Source: Komarekiella delphini-convector SJRDD-AB1
GTDB taxonomy: Bacteria; Cyanobacteriota; Cyanobacteriia; Cyanobacteriales; Nostocaceae
Direction: 5' to 3'
Length of the DNA stretch: 64,000 bases
NCBI RefSeq assembly: GCF_014831675.1
Contig: NZ_VJXY01000040.1
Span: 1-64,000 of the forward strand
Shown here: positions 16,949 through 26,412 of the stretch, piece by piece
Numbering within the stretch: position 1 is the stretch's first letter
Layout of the letters: each line of letters starts with the position of its first letter
Translations under genes and position numbers: made by a program
Notes under the pieces: generated by a model
What the model was told of the DNA's origin: nothing
The model's input: the letters and a program-made list of their open reading frames with translations, nothing else
Databases searched by the model: none

Positions 16949-17824
16949 TTACTCTAAAGATTCCATCAACTCAATACACTTGCCCATCTGCTGGCGCATG
17001 GTATCAGTATCAGCATGAAATCTCCGTCCATGGCCCGGTAGTACCCACTCAAAAGAGTAATTAGCCAATTGACGCATTGATTTAATCTGTTCTGACCAAG
17101 AATACCAACAAACATCGTAAAATGCGGCCAACTGATGATATCTTTCTGACCAAGCGAGATGGTCGCCAGTGAAGAGAAACTTGTTTTTGTAGAGTAAAAC
17201 AGTATGTCCTTTAGTGTGACCGGGAACTGGGATAATCAATAAATCTGGAGTCAAGTTAAATGTTTGAGAACCAGTTAGCTGAATTTCTACATTGCGAGTA
17301 CCCGCCGAAATTTCATCAGTGTGGAGAATGCGATCGCACTGAAAATGCTCAGCAAATTTTTGATGATCTGCTATATCATCCCTATGAGTTAGATACATAT
17401 AACGAATTCCCCCCATCTGTTCTAGACGCTTGACCAAAGGCGGCGTAAACCGGGGAGAATCTACCAAAATATTACCTTCTGGTAGTTGAATTAAATAGCT
17501 AGCAGCACCGTAGGATTTTTCGGAATGATAGCCGCAGTGGTAAACATTTTCCTCTACTAAAATTGGGAAACTCTGCTGAGCGACTTTGATATCTTGCGGG
17601 TTTTCAACTGTACCAATGGAACTGGTAGGACAAGATAACAGTGCTTCTAGCGCCACTAATCTTTCTGCTTCATTTTTTGGTTGGTGATAAACTACTGACT
17701 GTTCATCAACACGAGAAAATACTTCAGAAGCCATCCAGCGACAGGTATCACAATCAATACAGGTTGTATCTACATAAAAATCGCCGTTGACATTTTGGGT
17801 ATGACGTTGATTTAAATGTGCCAT
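16949..17824 (-). CDS. MBL-fold metallo-hydrolase with N-terminal cysteine-rich segment
   Basis: A 291-residue protein. The N-terminal 65 residues carry a CIDCDTC cluster (about residues 22-28) like one half of a ferredoxin, then LEALLSCPTSSIG, i.e. a mono-cluster-like ferredoxin module. The rest is a metallo-beta-lactamase fold. Its metal ligands are LTHRDDIADH (the HxHxDH motif in the HRDDIADH form), PGHTKGHTVLLY, FTGDHLAW and PGHGRRFH. The changed first histidine is common in glyoxalase-II-like relatives. Substrate is unknown; a thioester or redox-linked hydrolase is possible. Start at ATG after GAGGATTAAT is well supported. It is followed on the same strand, downstream, by the repeat block. 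Confidence 0.8.
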   Translation of the reverse strand: MAHLNQRHTQNVNGDFYVDTTCIDCDTCRWMASEVFSRVDEQSVVYHQPKNEAERLVALEALLSCPTSSIGTVENPQDIKVAQQSFPILVEENVYHCGYHSEKSYGAASYLIQLPEGNILVDSPRFTPPLVKRLEQMGGIRYMYLTHRDDIADHQKFAEHFQCDRILHTDEISAGTRNVEIQLTGSQTFNLTPDLLIIPVPGHTKGHTVLLYKNKFLFTGDHLAWSERYHQLAAFYDVCWYSWSEQIKSMRQLANYSFEWVLPGHGRRFHADTDTMRQQMGKCIELMESLE

Positions 17825-17965
17825 ATTAATCCTCTAGTTTTCAGTCACTTATCAGGGAGTGATTAAACCTCATATCACTACGCTAGCAAAAATGACTTCA
17901 GACGGTTGTGTCGGAAAAATAGGTCAATTGCTTGTTCTTAGATGATTGCTGCAATAGAACCGAAT

Positions 17966-20065
17966 TTACTCTGTATCTTGAGCAAATGGTTTTAAGTGGG
18001 CTGTAACTCTTAATTTACTGAGCCTTCGCACTAAGTACAAAGCTTGTTGTTTATATAGTGCTATTGGTAGCTGTCCAGGCAAGTTATTCATCAACTTTCT
18101 AGCTGTGCTCATCTTACATCCTGAAATTAAACTTATTTCATTTGCGCCGTCAAAAATAGCATCTTGAGCTAAAACTTTTTCCACTTGTACTTGCCAAGTT
18201 CGGGGAAAAATTTCGCCTCGCTCAATCCGCTGGAGACTATTACTATTAGCCAGAACAATCAGGCGATCGCCAACAGCAAGCCGCGTATGATCAGTAGGCA
18301 TTAACTTAACAGGCGATCGCTTAGATTTTTGGTATAGAATCGGCACAACACCATAACCATAGGCGACTTCAGCTAAGAGTAATTCATTTAGTGTATCTCC
18401 AGCTTCAATCATGTACTCCACTACCAAAATAGTTTTAGTATCAAAGTGAAAGACGCTGAGAATATTTTCTCCAAAAGCAGCAGCGGCAAAGACTTCTGCT
18501 GAAATAGCAGAAGTACAAAGAACTTGAGCATAGGGAAACAATCGTGCTACGTTATCACTAAAGTATCGGTCGTAAGTACGAATAACCACATGAGTAGTAG
18601 GACTTTGAACATGAGCCATCAAAGCTATTTCTAGATTCTCCATGTCATCGTCTGTAACTACAACAATACTTTTAGTATTAGCGAGATTTACCTTACCTAA
18701 AGCATCAGAAATATTACCAATAATCAGTGGAATTTTATTTATAAAATCGGCGTTAACTGCTGTACTACTAATACCTACCAAAGGTTGCTTGAGTTCTTGT
18801 AACAAAGCCGCAACTCGTTGACCAACTCTATTTAACCCAATCAGTACAACATAATTATTTTTGGGCATCAATGGCTGATAATTATTGAAAAATTGGAATC
18901 TTGAGCTTAACAAAGCATTCGTTAGCAATGCATATAAAACTCCTACAAAACCTATACCAATCACCGTTAATCCTAGACTAAATAATCGTAACCACCCTGG
19001 CATACGTTCAGCTAGCTCTGGTGGTGTTTTAAAATTAATCCCACCAAATAAATCACCATATCCTCCCAAAAGCAACATCGCAGTACCATAAAATGCTTCT
19101 ACTATATTAGTGTCAGGATAATTTAAGCTATAAATAACTGTTCCAAAACACCAGAGAAAAAAGACTGTAATACCACAGATAATTGCTACTCGCAAACTCT
19201 GATAACGATCTGATGTTTGCCAAAGATATGCTATTTTCTGTTTTAAATTTTTGTATACTCTGCCTAATACAATCTCTTGCCATAACTGCTGCAAATTGTA
19301 TTTAGGTTGATTATTAAGTTGTTTGGCTTTAAGCTGCTCTGTAACTTCAAGATATATAACAATATCCCCTGGCTGTAATCTAGCTTCTGGTTCCCACTGA
19401 TGAAATTCTTGAGGCAAGTAAGATGGATTATTAGTGTGATTTAATACCCTACGATATAAAGTGTTCATCTCACATACACGCCATTTATTGCTCCATTGAT
19501 CACTCGCTTTAATCTGATGCTTTACCACCCGAAGTTGATGTCCTTCAAGTTGAAAGCATCCGAGATTTTCATCTCCAAGGGCTGCAATAGCAAAGCCAGA
19601 AGCAGAAATTTGATTCGGCTCAAAGGCAATAAAATTGCCAAGATTCTGACTTAAAAGCTCATTAAGATTTTGTTTATCAGAACGGACAACAAGACGAACT
19701 TGGGGATTTAAAAGCCTTGCTGCAAAGGCAGCTTCTATATTCACCCGTTCATTACCAGTGACTAAAAGTATAGTTCGGCACTGACTAATATTGGCTTGTT
19801 CTAAAATACTGGTCTGACGGCAATCACCAATTAGTAACTGTTCTAATAAATCTAATAAATTTGGTACCTGCCAGTTTTTGGGTTCTTCTTGATCAATAGC
19901 ATTGACAACAGCACCATATTCTTTCAAGATGGCAACACAATGCTGACCCAAACTTCCTAGCCCACAAACTAAAAACTGATCTAGTTTTGTCTGAGAATCT
20001 TTAACAGGCTGGTAATTACTTTCTGATGATGGCAGCATACAATAAATACCGCCAATGGTATACAT
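17966..20065 (-). CDS. RCK-pore-RCK potassium channel-like protein
   Basis: A 699-residue paralog of the protein at 13470. It has an N-terminal RCK domain (FLVCGLGSLGQHCVAILKEYG, residues 31-51) and a TrkA-C-like segment to about 245. A two-helix pore follows (TM1 about 291-312, filter LLLGGYGD at 331-338, TM2 about 360-385), then a second RCK domain (YVVLIGLNRVGQRVAALL). The protein ends with a TrkA-C domain and about 100 further residues. The GYGD filter indicates K+ selectivity. RCK modules gate channels in response to nucleotides or ions; some bind c-di-AMP, but none of these ligands can be assigned here. The start ATG follows TTAGGTAAATA. It is divergent from the antiporter gene at 20337, suggesting shared ion-homeostasis control. 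Confidence 0.85.
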   Translation of the reverse strand: MYTIGGIYCMLPSSESNYQPVKDSQTKLDQFLVCGLGSLGQHCVAILKEYGAVVNAIDQEEPKNWQVPNLLDLLEQLLIGDCRQTSILEQANISQCRTILLVTGNERVNIEAAFAARLLNPQVRLVVRSDKQNLNELLSQNLGNFIAFEPNQISASGFAIAALGDENLGCFQLEGHQLRVVKHQIKASDQWSNKWRVCEMNTLYRRVLNHTNNPSYLPQEFHQWEPEARLQPGDIVIYLEVTEQLKAKQLNNQPKYNLQQLWQEIVLGRVYKNLKQKIAYLWQTSDRYQSLRVAIICGITVFFLWCFGTVIYSLNYPDTNIVEAFYGTAMLLLGGYGDLFGGINFKTPPELAERMPGWLRLFSLGLTVIGIGFVGVLYALLTNALLSSRFQFFNNYQPLMPKNNYVVLIGLNRVGQRVAALLQELKQPLVGISSTAVNADFINKIPLIIGNISDALGKVNLANTKSIVVVTDDDMENLEIALMAHVQSPTTHVVIRTYDRYFSDNVARLFPYAQVLCTSAISAEVFAAAAFGENILSVFHFDTKTILVVEYMIEAGDTLNELLLAEVAYGYGVVPILYQKSKRSPVKLMPTDHTRLAVGDRLIVLANSNSLQRIERGEIFPRTWQVQVEKVLAQDAIFDGANEISLISGCKMSTARKLMNNLPGQLPIALYKQQALYLVRRLSKLRVTAHLKPFAQDTE

Positions 20066-20103
20066 TATTTACCTAATATTATTTATATCGTACATTTTGA
20101 TAG

Positions 20104-20343
20104 GCTTTTTACCCGCCAATACCAGAGATATCAATCAACAGCAAAAATGGTATTGTTGAATTAAAGACGATTAATGGCGATGGAGCTCGCCAAAACCGCT
20201 ATCCCAGTCTGATCTGGGAAGCTGATGGCTCCTACTTTCCTGAGTTACAGCGGGAGAGTAGGGCTTGGCTCAAAGCATCACCTAACTCCCCTGTAGAAAG
20301 TATCTGTCTACAAATTGCACTTCCAGGAGTTATGGGATGTTAG
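20104..20343 (+). pseudogene. Start-less ORF fragment overlapping the antiporter start
   Basis: An uninterrupted frame of 79 codons between TAG (20101) and TAG (20341-20343) with protein-like composition (VELKTINGDGARQNRYP..., LIWEADGSYFPELQ). It contains no ATG, GTG or TTG before its last residues. Its stop overlaps the antiporter ATG (ATGTTAG at 20337-20343), the geometry of translational coupling. This looks like the truncated 3' end of a former upstream operon partner; I do not recognise the family. It could also be an expressed frame with an unusual start. Confidence 0.4.
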
Positions 20344-21968
20344 CCAGTGTGTTATGGATTTTGATGATGGGCTTTTTTGTGGGTCAACTTGCCCGTCGTT
20401 TGGGTGCTCCGCCTTTAATTGGCATGATTTTAGTCGGGATTATTCTTGGCCCGCAAGTGCGTAATGTCATTAGTCAGGATGTGCTGGGTGCTGCTGATGA
20501 ATTAAGAACTTTGGCAGTGATGATTATCTTGATGAAAGCTGGACTAGGGCTAGATTGGGAAAAACTGGCTCAGCAGGGAACTGTGGCCCTGCGCTTGGGA
20601 TTTTTGCCAGCGACAACAGAAGCGATCGCAATTGCGATCGCTTCTATGCTAATTTTCCATTTAAACTTTCCCACTGCATTGCTCTTAGGCTGCGTAATTG
20701 GCGCTGAATCTCCCGCTGTCATCGTCCCTGGAATGCTCAGACTTAAAAGTTTAGGCTGGGGTGTCACAAAAGGTATTCCTGATGCAATTTTAACTGGGAG
20801 TGCTTTATCTGATGTTTTGCTATTGCTAGTTTTCAGCCTCTTGCTGAGTTTCTTGAGTGACGGAGGTATTGAGCAGATTTCTCTACCTGGGGGATTTACT
20901 TTAACTGCTCTACAATTACTTCCGTTACAAATTATTATGCAAATTTTGTTGGGAGTTTTGTTTGGCTATTTAGCAGCCCGTTTGCTCGTTTTGCTATTAA
21001 CAAAACAAAACTGGACGCAGAATGCAGTTCAAGATACTGTGATTGCCGCAGGTTTGGCTTTATTGCTAGTAATTGTGGCTCACACTGTACCTTACTTTTC
21101 TGGTTATTTAGCAGCAATGGCTATGGGGTTTTTCTTAATTGAATTAGATGCTCCTTTAGCTCGAAGATTGCGTGTTGGATTTGACAGTTTATGGATAGTA
21201 GCTGAGATTTTTTTATTTGTCTTATTAGGAGCAACTATTCAACTACAAGTATTGGAGAAAATTCTGTTACCTGGCATTTTAATTCTGGCGATTGGTTTAT
21301 TTATCGGTCGAATGGTTGGCTGGTATCTTTCGACTCTGGGTAGTAATTGGAATTGGCGCGAAAGACTATTTTTGTTACCAGGAAACTCTGCTAAAGCTAC
21401 AGTCCAAGCTGCCATTGGTGCAATTCCCCTCTCCCAAGGTATTGCAGGAGGAGAGATAATTTTAGCGATCGCAGCTTTATCAATTTTAATCACTGCACCT
21501 TTAGGGGCTTGGGCAACTATGACTTTTGCTCCTAAATTGCTTACAAAAGGAGAAGTTGACCCCACCAAAGTCACGGTTGCTGCTCGTACATTATTGCTAG
21601 CAGCAGTGGATACATCTATGGCGACAGAAATTTTAACCAAAGTTGCAGATTTGGCACGACGCAGTAATGGCGAAGTGATTGTTTTGCATGTAATTAATAC
21701 CTCGAACCAGCAAGCTGTAGAACAAATAAACGAACAAGCTAAACGGTTGCTGGCTGATATCAGATATGAGTTTTTAACTACGACTGGCGCTGTTCCAGAG
21801 GAGATTATTCGCATTGCTCAGGAGCATTATGCCACTGCGATCGTTATGGGAAAACGGGGACATCAACCTTGGGAACAAGTACTGATTGGCTCAGTATCAC
21901 AAGCGGTCTTAGAAACCAGTCCAATACCTGTAATCTTGCTGGAAAACCGTGAGCCTAAGTCAGTTTAA
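20337..21968 (+). CDS. CPA-type cation:proton antiporter with C-terminal universal stress domain
   Basis: A 543-residue protein. Residues about 1-400 form roughly twelve membrane helices of the Na+/H+ exchanger fold (GQLARRLGAPPLIGMILVGIILGPQ, GCVIGAESPAVIVPGML). Residues about 415-540 form a UspA domain (LLLAAVDTSMATEILTKVADLA ... VMGKRGHQPWEQVLIGSVSQAVLETSPIPVILL) with the GxxGH...GSVS nucleotide-binding pattern. It should exchange Na+ or K+ for protons at the plasma membrane, with the USP domain as a likely nucleotide sensor. AGGAG seven bases before ATG 20337 supports the start. It is divergent from the RCK channel gene and preceded by an overlapping ORF remnant. Confidence 0.85.
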   Translation: MLASVLWILMMGFFVGQLARRLGAPPLIGMILVGIILGPQVRNVISQDVLGAADELRTLAVMIILMKAGLGLDWEKLAQQGTVALRLGFLPATTEAIAIAIASMLIFHLNFPTALLLGCVIGAESPAVIVPGMLRLKSLGWGVTKGIPDAILTGSALSDVLLLLVFSLLLSFLSDGGIEQISLPGGFTLTALQLLPLQIIMQILLGVLFGYLAARLLVLLLTKQNWTQNAVQDTVIAAGLALLLVIVAHTVPYFSGYLAAMAMGFFLIELDAPLARRLRVGFDSLWIVAEIFLFVLLGATIQLQVLEKILLPGILILAIGLFIGRMVGWYLSTLGSNWNWRERLFLLPGNSAKATVQAAIGAIPLSQGIAGGEIILAIAALSILITAPLGAWATMTFAPKLLTKGEVDPTKVTVAARTLLLAAVDTSMATEILTKVADLARRSNGEVIVLHVINTSNQQAVEQINEQAKRLLADIRYEFLTTTGAVPEEIIRIAQEHYATAIVMGKRGHQPWEQVLIGSVSQAVLETSPIPVILLENREPKSV

Positions 21969-22119
21969 ATCAGCTGCTCTTGAACCTATTGATTAATAGT
22001 TCCCATTACCCCATACCCAATGCCCATCCAATTACTGTTTAGTCATTTGGTAAGGTATTGCGTTAAAATAAGCGATCGCTATCCTAGTAAGTAATGCCCG
22101 GAAATTCCCGGAGGTGTGA

Positions 22120-22419
22120 TTGACCAAGTTTATTTTGAAAATTCTGTGGTTAGACGAAAACGTCGCCTTAGCAGTCGATCAAGTAGTGGGCAAAGGCACA
22201 AGTCCTTTGACTAAATACTTTTTCTGGCCGAGAAATGATGCCTGGGAAGAATTAAAGAAGGAACTCGAATCCAAACACTGGATTAGTGACCTAGATCGCG
22301 TCGAGTTACTCAACAAAGCGACAGAAGTGATTAACTACTGGCAAGAAGAAGGCAGAAACCGCCCGATGGCGGAAGCTCAGTTGAAATTTCCGGAAGTTGC
22401 CTTTACAGGTAGCGCGTAA
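22120..22419 (+). CDS. ycf65: Ribosomal protein PSRP-3 / Ycf65
   Basis: A 99-residue protein matching the PSRP-3 (Ycf65) family of the cyanobacterial and plastid 30S subunit. The family core is [20 protein letters not shown], then [19 protein letters not shown] and VINYWQEEG. It begins with TTG at 22120; GGAGGTG at 22110-22116 provides the ribosome site and the in-frame codon before it is TGA, so no earlier start is possible. Length is normal. It is a single gene, and this family confirms a cyanobacterial source. Confidence 0.9.
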   Translation: MTKFILKILWLDENVALAVDQVVGKGTSPLTKYFFWPRNDAWEELKKELESKHWISDLDRVELLNKATEVINYWQEEGRNRPMAEAQLKFPEVAFTGSA

Positions 22420-22442
22420 TCTCACCAAAACATTACTGAGCA

Positions 22443-22740
22443 ATGATTCAGCAATGCTCAGTTACGTTTCCCCCTTGGCGTCTCACGCCACTTGCTACCC
22501 TTCTTTTATGGTCGCCGCTACGCGTTGGCATTAGCGTTGGCGTAGCCTCTCGTAGAGAAGCGGTAGCGAGTTATCGAGCGTCAGCCTCTCGTAAAGAAGG
22601 CAAAAGACCGCAGTGGCTACCCTTGGAAGAAGTTCAGTTCGACGGTACTCCTTCCCTACGGGACGCTCCACGAACGTAGAACCCGTAGGTAGCCGCCGCA
22701 CCCTGTGGGTTCTATTTATTTTTGAGCGAGATTTCGGTAG
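22443..22740. repeat. GC-rich dispersed palindromic repeats after ycf65
   Basis: A mosaic of short inverted repeats typical of Nostoc (GGCGTAGCCTCTCGTAGAGAAGCGGTAGCGAG, shown in part; AGACCGCAGTGGCTACCCTT). Frames across it are open only because of base composition. The AGACCGC-(A/C)GTGGCT-CCCCTT segment is shared with 16420-16445 and 48330-48350. Confidence 0.6.
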
Positions 22741-22890
22741 ACGCCATACTTGGGCTGTGATAAAAATCTGAGTTATTACCAAGAAAGCCGAGGGCGTAAT
22801 ACTGAGTTTATTCGACCGAGTGTGCGATCGCATCCTCAGACGACTGCACGAGATAATAACAATGCCTCGTTCAATTGTTGCCGACCATCA

Positions 22891-23742
22891 ATGTCCTTTG
22901 ATAATCTCTGCAAACTACTGTCCGAAAAATATCCAGAAAGCTTTGCTAGTTGGGTTTTGGACTCACCACAAACAACCGTCAAAGTCCTCAAAACCGAATT
23001 GAGCATTGAACCTATTCGCGCTGATTATGTGACGTTCTTACAGCTACAAGGACGCATTCTTCACCTAGAATTTCAAACCAAACTAGAATCCACACCACCT
23101 CTACCCTTGCGAATGCTAGATTACTGGGTACGCTTGTATCGTTTATATCGTCTACCAGTAACCCAAGTTGTCGTATTATTGCTTCCCCCCGCACCAGAAA
23201 CAGTAATTGAAACTGCCTTTACAGTCGAAACAACTCGTCATGAATATCGCGTAATTCCCATGTGGGAACAAAATCCCGAACCATTTCTTAATGACCCAGC
23301 TTTGTTACCCTTAGCAACACTGGCAGCAACCACGCAACCTCAAGCCTTGTTGCAACGAGTTGTGGGAAAAGTTAATCAACTTGAGCCAAAACAACGACCA
23401 GAAATTTCCAGTTACACCCAAATCTTAGCGGGGTTAAAATACAATAAAGACTTGATTCGACAACTATTTCGGGAGGGCATGATGCGCGAGTCAGTGATTT
23501 ATCAAGAAATTCTTGCTGAAGGGGAACAACGCGGAGAACAACGAGGACGGCAAGAAGGACGAAAAGCAGAAGGGCAATTGCTTATTCTCCGACAGCTAAC
23601 TCGACGGGTGGGAGAATTACCTCAAGAGGTGCGATCGCGCATTGAAACTCTTTCCTTGGAACAATTAGAAAATCTCGGTGAGGCATTGTTAGATTTTCAG
23701 GCGATCGCAGATTTAGAAGCGTGGTTTAGTACATTAGAGTAG
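22891..23742 (+). CDS. Rpn-family protein with C-terminal DUF4351 (copy 2)
   Basis: A 283-residue paralog of the gene at 15266-16120. It has SFDNLCKLLSEKYPESFASWVL at the start, LHLEFQT and LRMLDYWVRLYRLYR in the nuclease-like core, a GEQRGEQRGRQEGRK linker and the C-terminal DUF4351 (LTRRVGELPQEVRSRIETLSLEQLENLGEALLDF). The frame extends upstream to 22750 through repeat sequence; the start is set at ATG 22891 because family members begin with this motif. The core residues resemble PD-(D/E)XK nucleases. Its role in cyanobacteria is unknown; the family is often expanded and close to repeats, as here. Confidence 0.8.
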   Translation: MSFDNLCKLLSEKYPESFASWVLDSPQTTVKVLKTELSIEPIRADYVTFLQLQGRILHLEFQTKLESTPPLPLRMLDYWVRLYRLYRLPVTQVVVLLLPPAPETVIETAFTVETTRHEYRVIPMWEQNPEPFLNDPALLPLATLAATTQPQALLQRVVGKVNQLEPKQRPEISSYTQILAGLKYNKDLIRQLFREGMMRESVIYQEILAEGEQRGEQRGRQEGRKAEGQLLILRQLTRRVGELPQEVRSRIETLSLEQLENLGEALLDFQAIADLEAWFSTLE

Positions 23743-23769
23743 CAATGTTCTTCTAGTGAAAAAAGAATA

Positions 23770-26295
23770 TTACAACACAATAATTGCCCACATACTAGCT
23801 CCTAGTCCAATAGTTGCTAAATGTTGCCAAAGGAGCGATCGCAGTGGTTGTCTTGCAATCTTTTGCGTTAATAATATTGTCAATAATACTGAGAAAATCA
23901 GGGTTGAACCTTGCAGAAAGCCAATTACAGCGGGGTGTGCTACTAATATTGGCAATTGTTCACCATTCAAACCAAAAGTAGCAAAAGTCACAGGCAAAAT
24001 CCGTCCGCCTTCACCCAAGCCCAAACGTAGATAATGAGCCAAGTTTCCCCCTAAAACTAATGGTAGATAGCCATAAGCAAGTTCTACAAATGGTCGAGGC
24101 TTACGTTGAAAATTAAACAGTTTGATCAAGCCATAAGCTGCAAAAGTGGCTGCTGCTGGGATAATTAACACTAGCAGCGACAATCCCAAGTGCTGCCAAA
24201 ACTGAGTTAAATCCAGTTGTAAGCCCAACCACGATTGCAACTCTGGCAAACGATGCAGATATACACCACCCAATAGCAAAAACAATAATGCTACTTCATA
24301 GGTACGGGGTACATGAGTCGTCCACAGTTCAATACCAGGAGGACGTAAATTGAACTCGACAGAACGATGGGGACAAGCTTTCAAACAAGTCATACATAGC
24401 ACGCAATCTCTGTTATCTTCCAACTGTGCTGGGTGAGAGTACAAGGGACATCCATTTGTTTCCATCCCTTCACCCTTTTGCGGCCCACCTTTATAGCACT
24501 GGTAAGTGGTGCAAGTTGCAGAACAGATGCCTTGCTGTGCCCGAAGTTCGGTCATTGAAAGTTTGGCAAATAAACCATTCATCCCGCCAATGGGGCAAAG
24601 ATAGCGACACCAAAACCGCCGCTCAAAAATGGCAGAGAAAATCATTGCCCCAGCGGTAATTAATAACAGCAAACAAGCAGAAAGGTAGGCAGTATTTTCT
24701 AATTTCCAGAGTTCTTCCCATAAGAAAATTAAGGTAAACAGCCCAAACATAAACCATCCGCCCCATTTTTCAGCTTGTTGTCTGGGCCAGCGCTTGAGTT
24801 GTCTAGGAAAGAACCATAAAGATAGCTTTTGGGTAATTTCGCCGTAAATCATGAAGGGACAAACAGAACACCACACACGGCCCAAAAAGGGAAAGAGAAA
24901 CAGGAAGAAAGGCCACCACCAAGCCCAAAATAGATTTAAAACAAAATTGCGATCGCGTGTTTGAGGCCCAACAAATAACACCGCAACGATGATCGCAAAA
25001 GCAGCTGCGGTAAAACCATAATTAATGCGATCGGGCCACCACGGACTACGTAGAAACTTCCGTAAACCAGGATAGGCATTTAAAAGATTCACCCGAAACC
25101 GTTTTTTCTTAACTTCGGCTGGCCAGAAGATTTCTTCTGTTAATTCACTTGCTTCTCCCGCTTGGACTATTGCCCGTTCTACCAGATTTTTTAATTCCTT
25201 AAGATTGCCAGGAAAATCATAAGACTGTAAGCGGCGTAAAGCTTCTGGGGTAATGTGCGGTTTAGGAATGCCTCTAGCCTGTGTGTAGAGACTAATATAA
25301 TATTCCACCTGGATTTTAATATCAGCTTTGCGTACCCGTAGCGGCGGTACTTTAATAATATGACCAACACAGCGTTCAATTCTTGATTGACTTTTTTCTG
25401 AAACAATCAGAATACGTGCTCTGCTGGGGCGAGGTTGGGCGGTTGGTTCTCCGGGACGAGTAACGGGAGTGTATGTACCCGTTTTTAGCAACTGCGTCAC
25501 AGCAGGTAATAACTCACTTGGCAATTCTTGGATGTTATTAAAAACTAGAGTGCCTTCCCCCAGCCACTCCAACAGTCCTGGTTTGCCGCCAAAACGACCG
25601 AATAAATCTGCACCGCTAGTTTGGAGAATCCCACAATTAACTTTAATAATTGGTTCTCGCCTTTTTGGAGAACCAAAGTGGATGAGAGCAGCTATATTAT
25701 CTTTTTCTAGTCCTGGTTCCCCAAAGATATCCACTGACTTGCGGTCAGCAGCAGCTTCTCTAATTTGCTCCCGTAGACGTACAGCATAGCGACTTGTACC
25801 CACGATTCCCCGTTGTGCTTTGGTAACTAAATATGGTCGTAAAGCAAGGGAGCGTTCTTGTTCATAGCTCAGAGCAGATGTTACCTGAGCCAATTCTTGA
25901 GCTAATTGGCGGGAAAAAGCCTGATTAATTTCAGGGTATTGGGTAGCAAAAGCGCGAAATTTAGTAGCAGGTACAACCCATAAATGACACTCTGTTAGGG
26001 CGGTAATTTTAAATGGAGTTACTTCATCCAACAGCAATTCTTTGAGGTGAATCACTGCTCCGGGGAGGAATCCACAAGCTAAAGCTGGGTTGGTTTGATT
26101 GGTGCTACTGCTTTCAAGCTGACCTTCGATGAGAATATAAAGCGCTTCTGGAGGAGTGCCTTCACTAACTAGGTTAGTTTGGGCTGGTACAACTTGTTCT
26201 TCAATGACTTCGGCGATCGCATTCAACACTACAGGTGAGAGAATTCCTAAAGTCGAGCGCTCTTGTAGCCAGATAACCGTTTCTGGAGATGTCAT
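23770..26295 (-). CDS. Fusion: cNMP-binding domain, degenerate NtrC-like AAA+, membrane polyferredoxin
   Basis: An 841-residue, three-part protein. Residues about 15-135: cyclic-nucleotide-binding fold (EALYILIEGQLESS, VIHLKELLLDEVTPFKITAL). Residues about 163-400: a sigma-54-activator-like AAA+ module. Its Walker A is altered (GEPGLEKD for GESGTGKE, 192-199), its Walker B is LVFNNI instead of LFLDEI, and the GAFTGA loop is absent. A C-terminal DFPGNLKELKNLVERA segment resembles the NtrC helical lid. Residues about 430-840: NapH/RdxA-like membrane ferredoxin with WCSVCP, WCRYLCPIGG and CVLCMTCLKACP clusters plus several membrane helices. It probably senses a nucleotide and passes electrons at the membrane; transcription activation through sigma-54 is unlikely. 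Confidence 0.85.
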   Translation of the reverse strand: MTSPETVIWLQERSTLGILSPVVLNAIAEVIEEQVVPAQTNLVSEGTPPEALYILIEGQLESSSTNQTNPALACGFLPGAVIHLKELLLDEVTPFKITALTECHLWVVPATKFRAFATQYPEINQAFSRQLAQELAQVTSALSYEQERSLALRPYLVTKAQRGIVGTSRYAVRLREQIREAAADRKSVDIFGEPGLEKDNIAALIHFGSPKRREPIIKVNCGILQTSGADLFGRFGGKPGLLEWLGEGTLVFNNIQELPSELLPAVTQLLKTGTYTPVTRPGEPTAQPRPSRARILIVSEKSQSRIERCVGHIIKVPPLRVRKADIKIQVEYYISLYTQARGIPKPHITPEALRRLQSYDFPGNLKELKNLVERAIVQAGEASELTEEIFWPAEVKKKRFRVNLLNAYPGLRKFLRSPWWPDRINYGFTAAAFAIIVAVLFVGPQTRDRNFVLNLFWAWWWPFFLFLFPFLGRVWCSVCPFMIYGEITQKLSLWFFPRQLKRWPRQQAEKWGGWFMFGLFTLIFLWEELWKLENTAYLSACLLLLITAGAMIFSAIFERRFWCRYLCPIGGMNGLFAKLSMTELRAQQGICSATCTTYQCYKGGPQKGEGMETNGCPLYSHPAQLEDNRDCVLCMTCLKACPHRSVEFNLRPPGIELWTTHVPRTYEVALLFLLLGGVYLHRLPELQSWLGLQLDLTQFWQHLGLSLLVLIIPAAATFAAYGLIKLFNFQRKPRPFVELAYGYLPLVLGGNLAHYLRLGLGEGGRILPVTFATFGLNGEQLPILVAHPAVIGFLQGSTLIFSVLLTILLTQKIARQPLRSLLWQHLATIGLGASMWAIIVL

Positions 26296-26412
26296 ATTGG
26301 GTTCTCCGCGCAGGCTGTTGTATAAAAGGAATTATCCTTTGAAAGCTACGTTAAAAGATCTGCGTGCTGGCTATTGTACATTAATGCCGGGGAATTTACT
26401 GGAGGGAAAATT

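Noticed and set aside
22443-22833. Open frames of 78 and 100 codons
   Set aside because: GC-rich dispersed repeat DNA; translation has no resemblance to known proteins.
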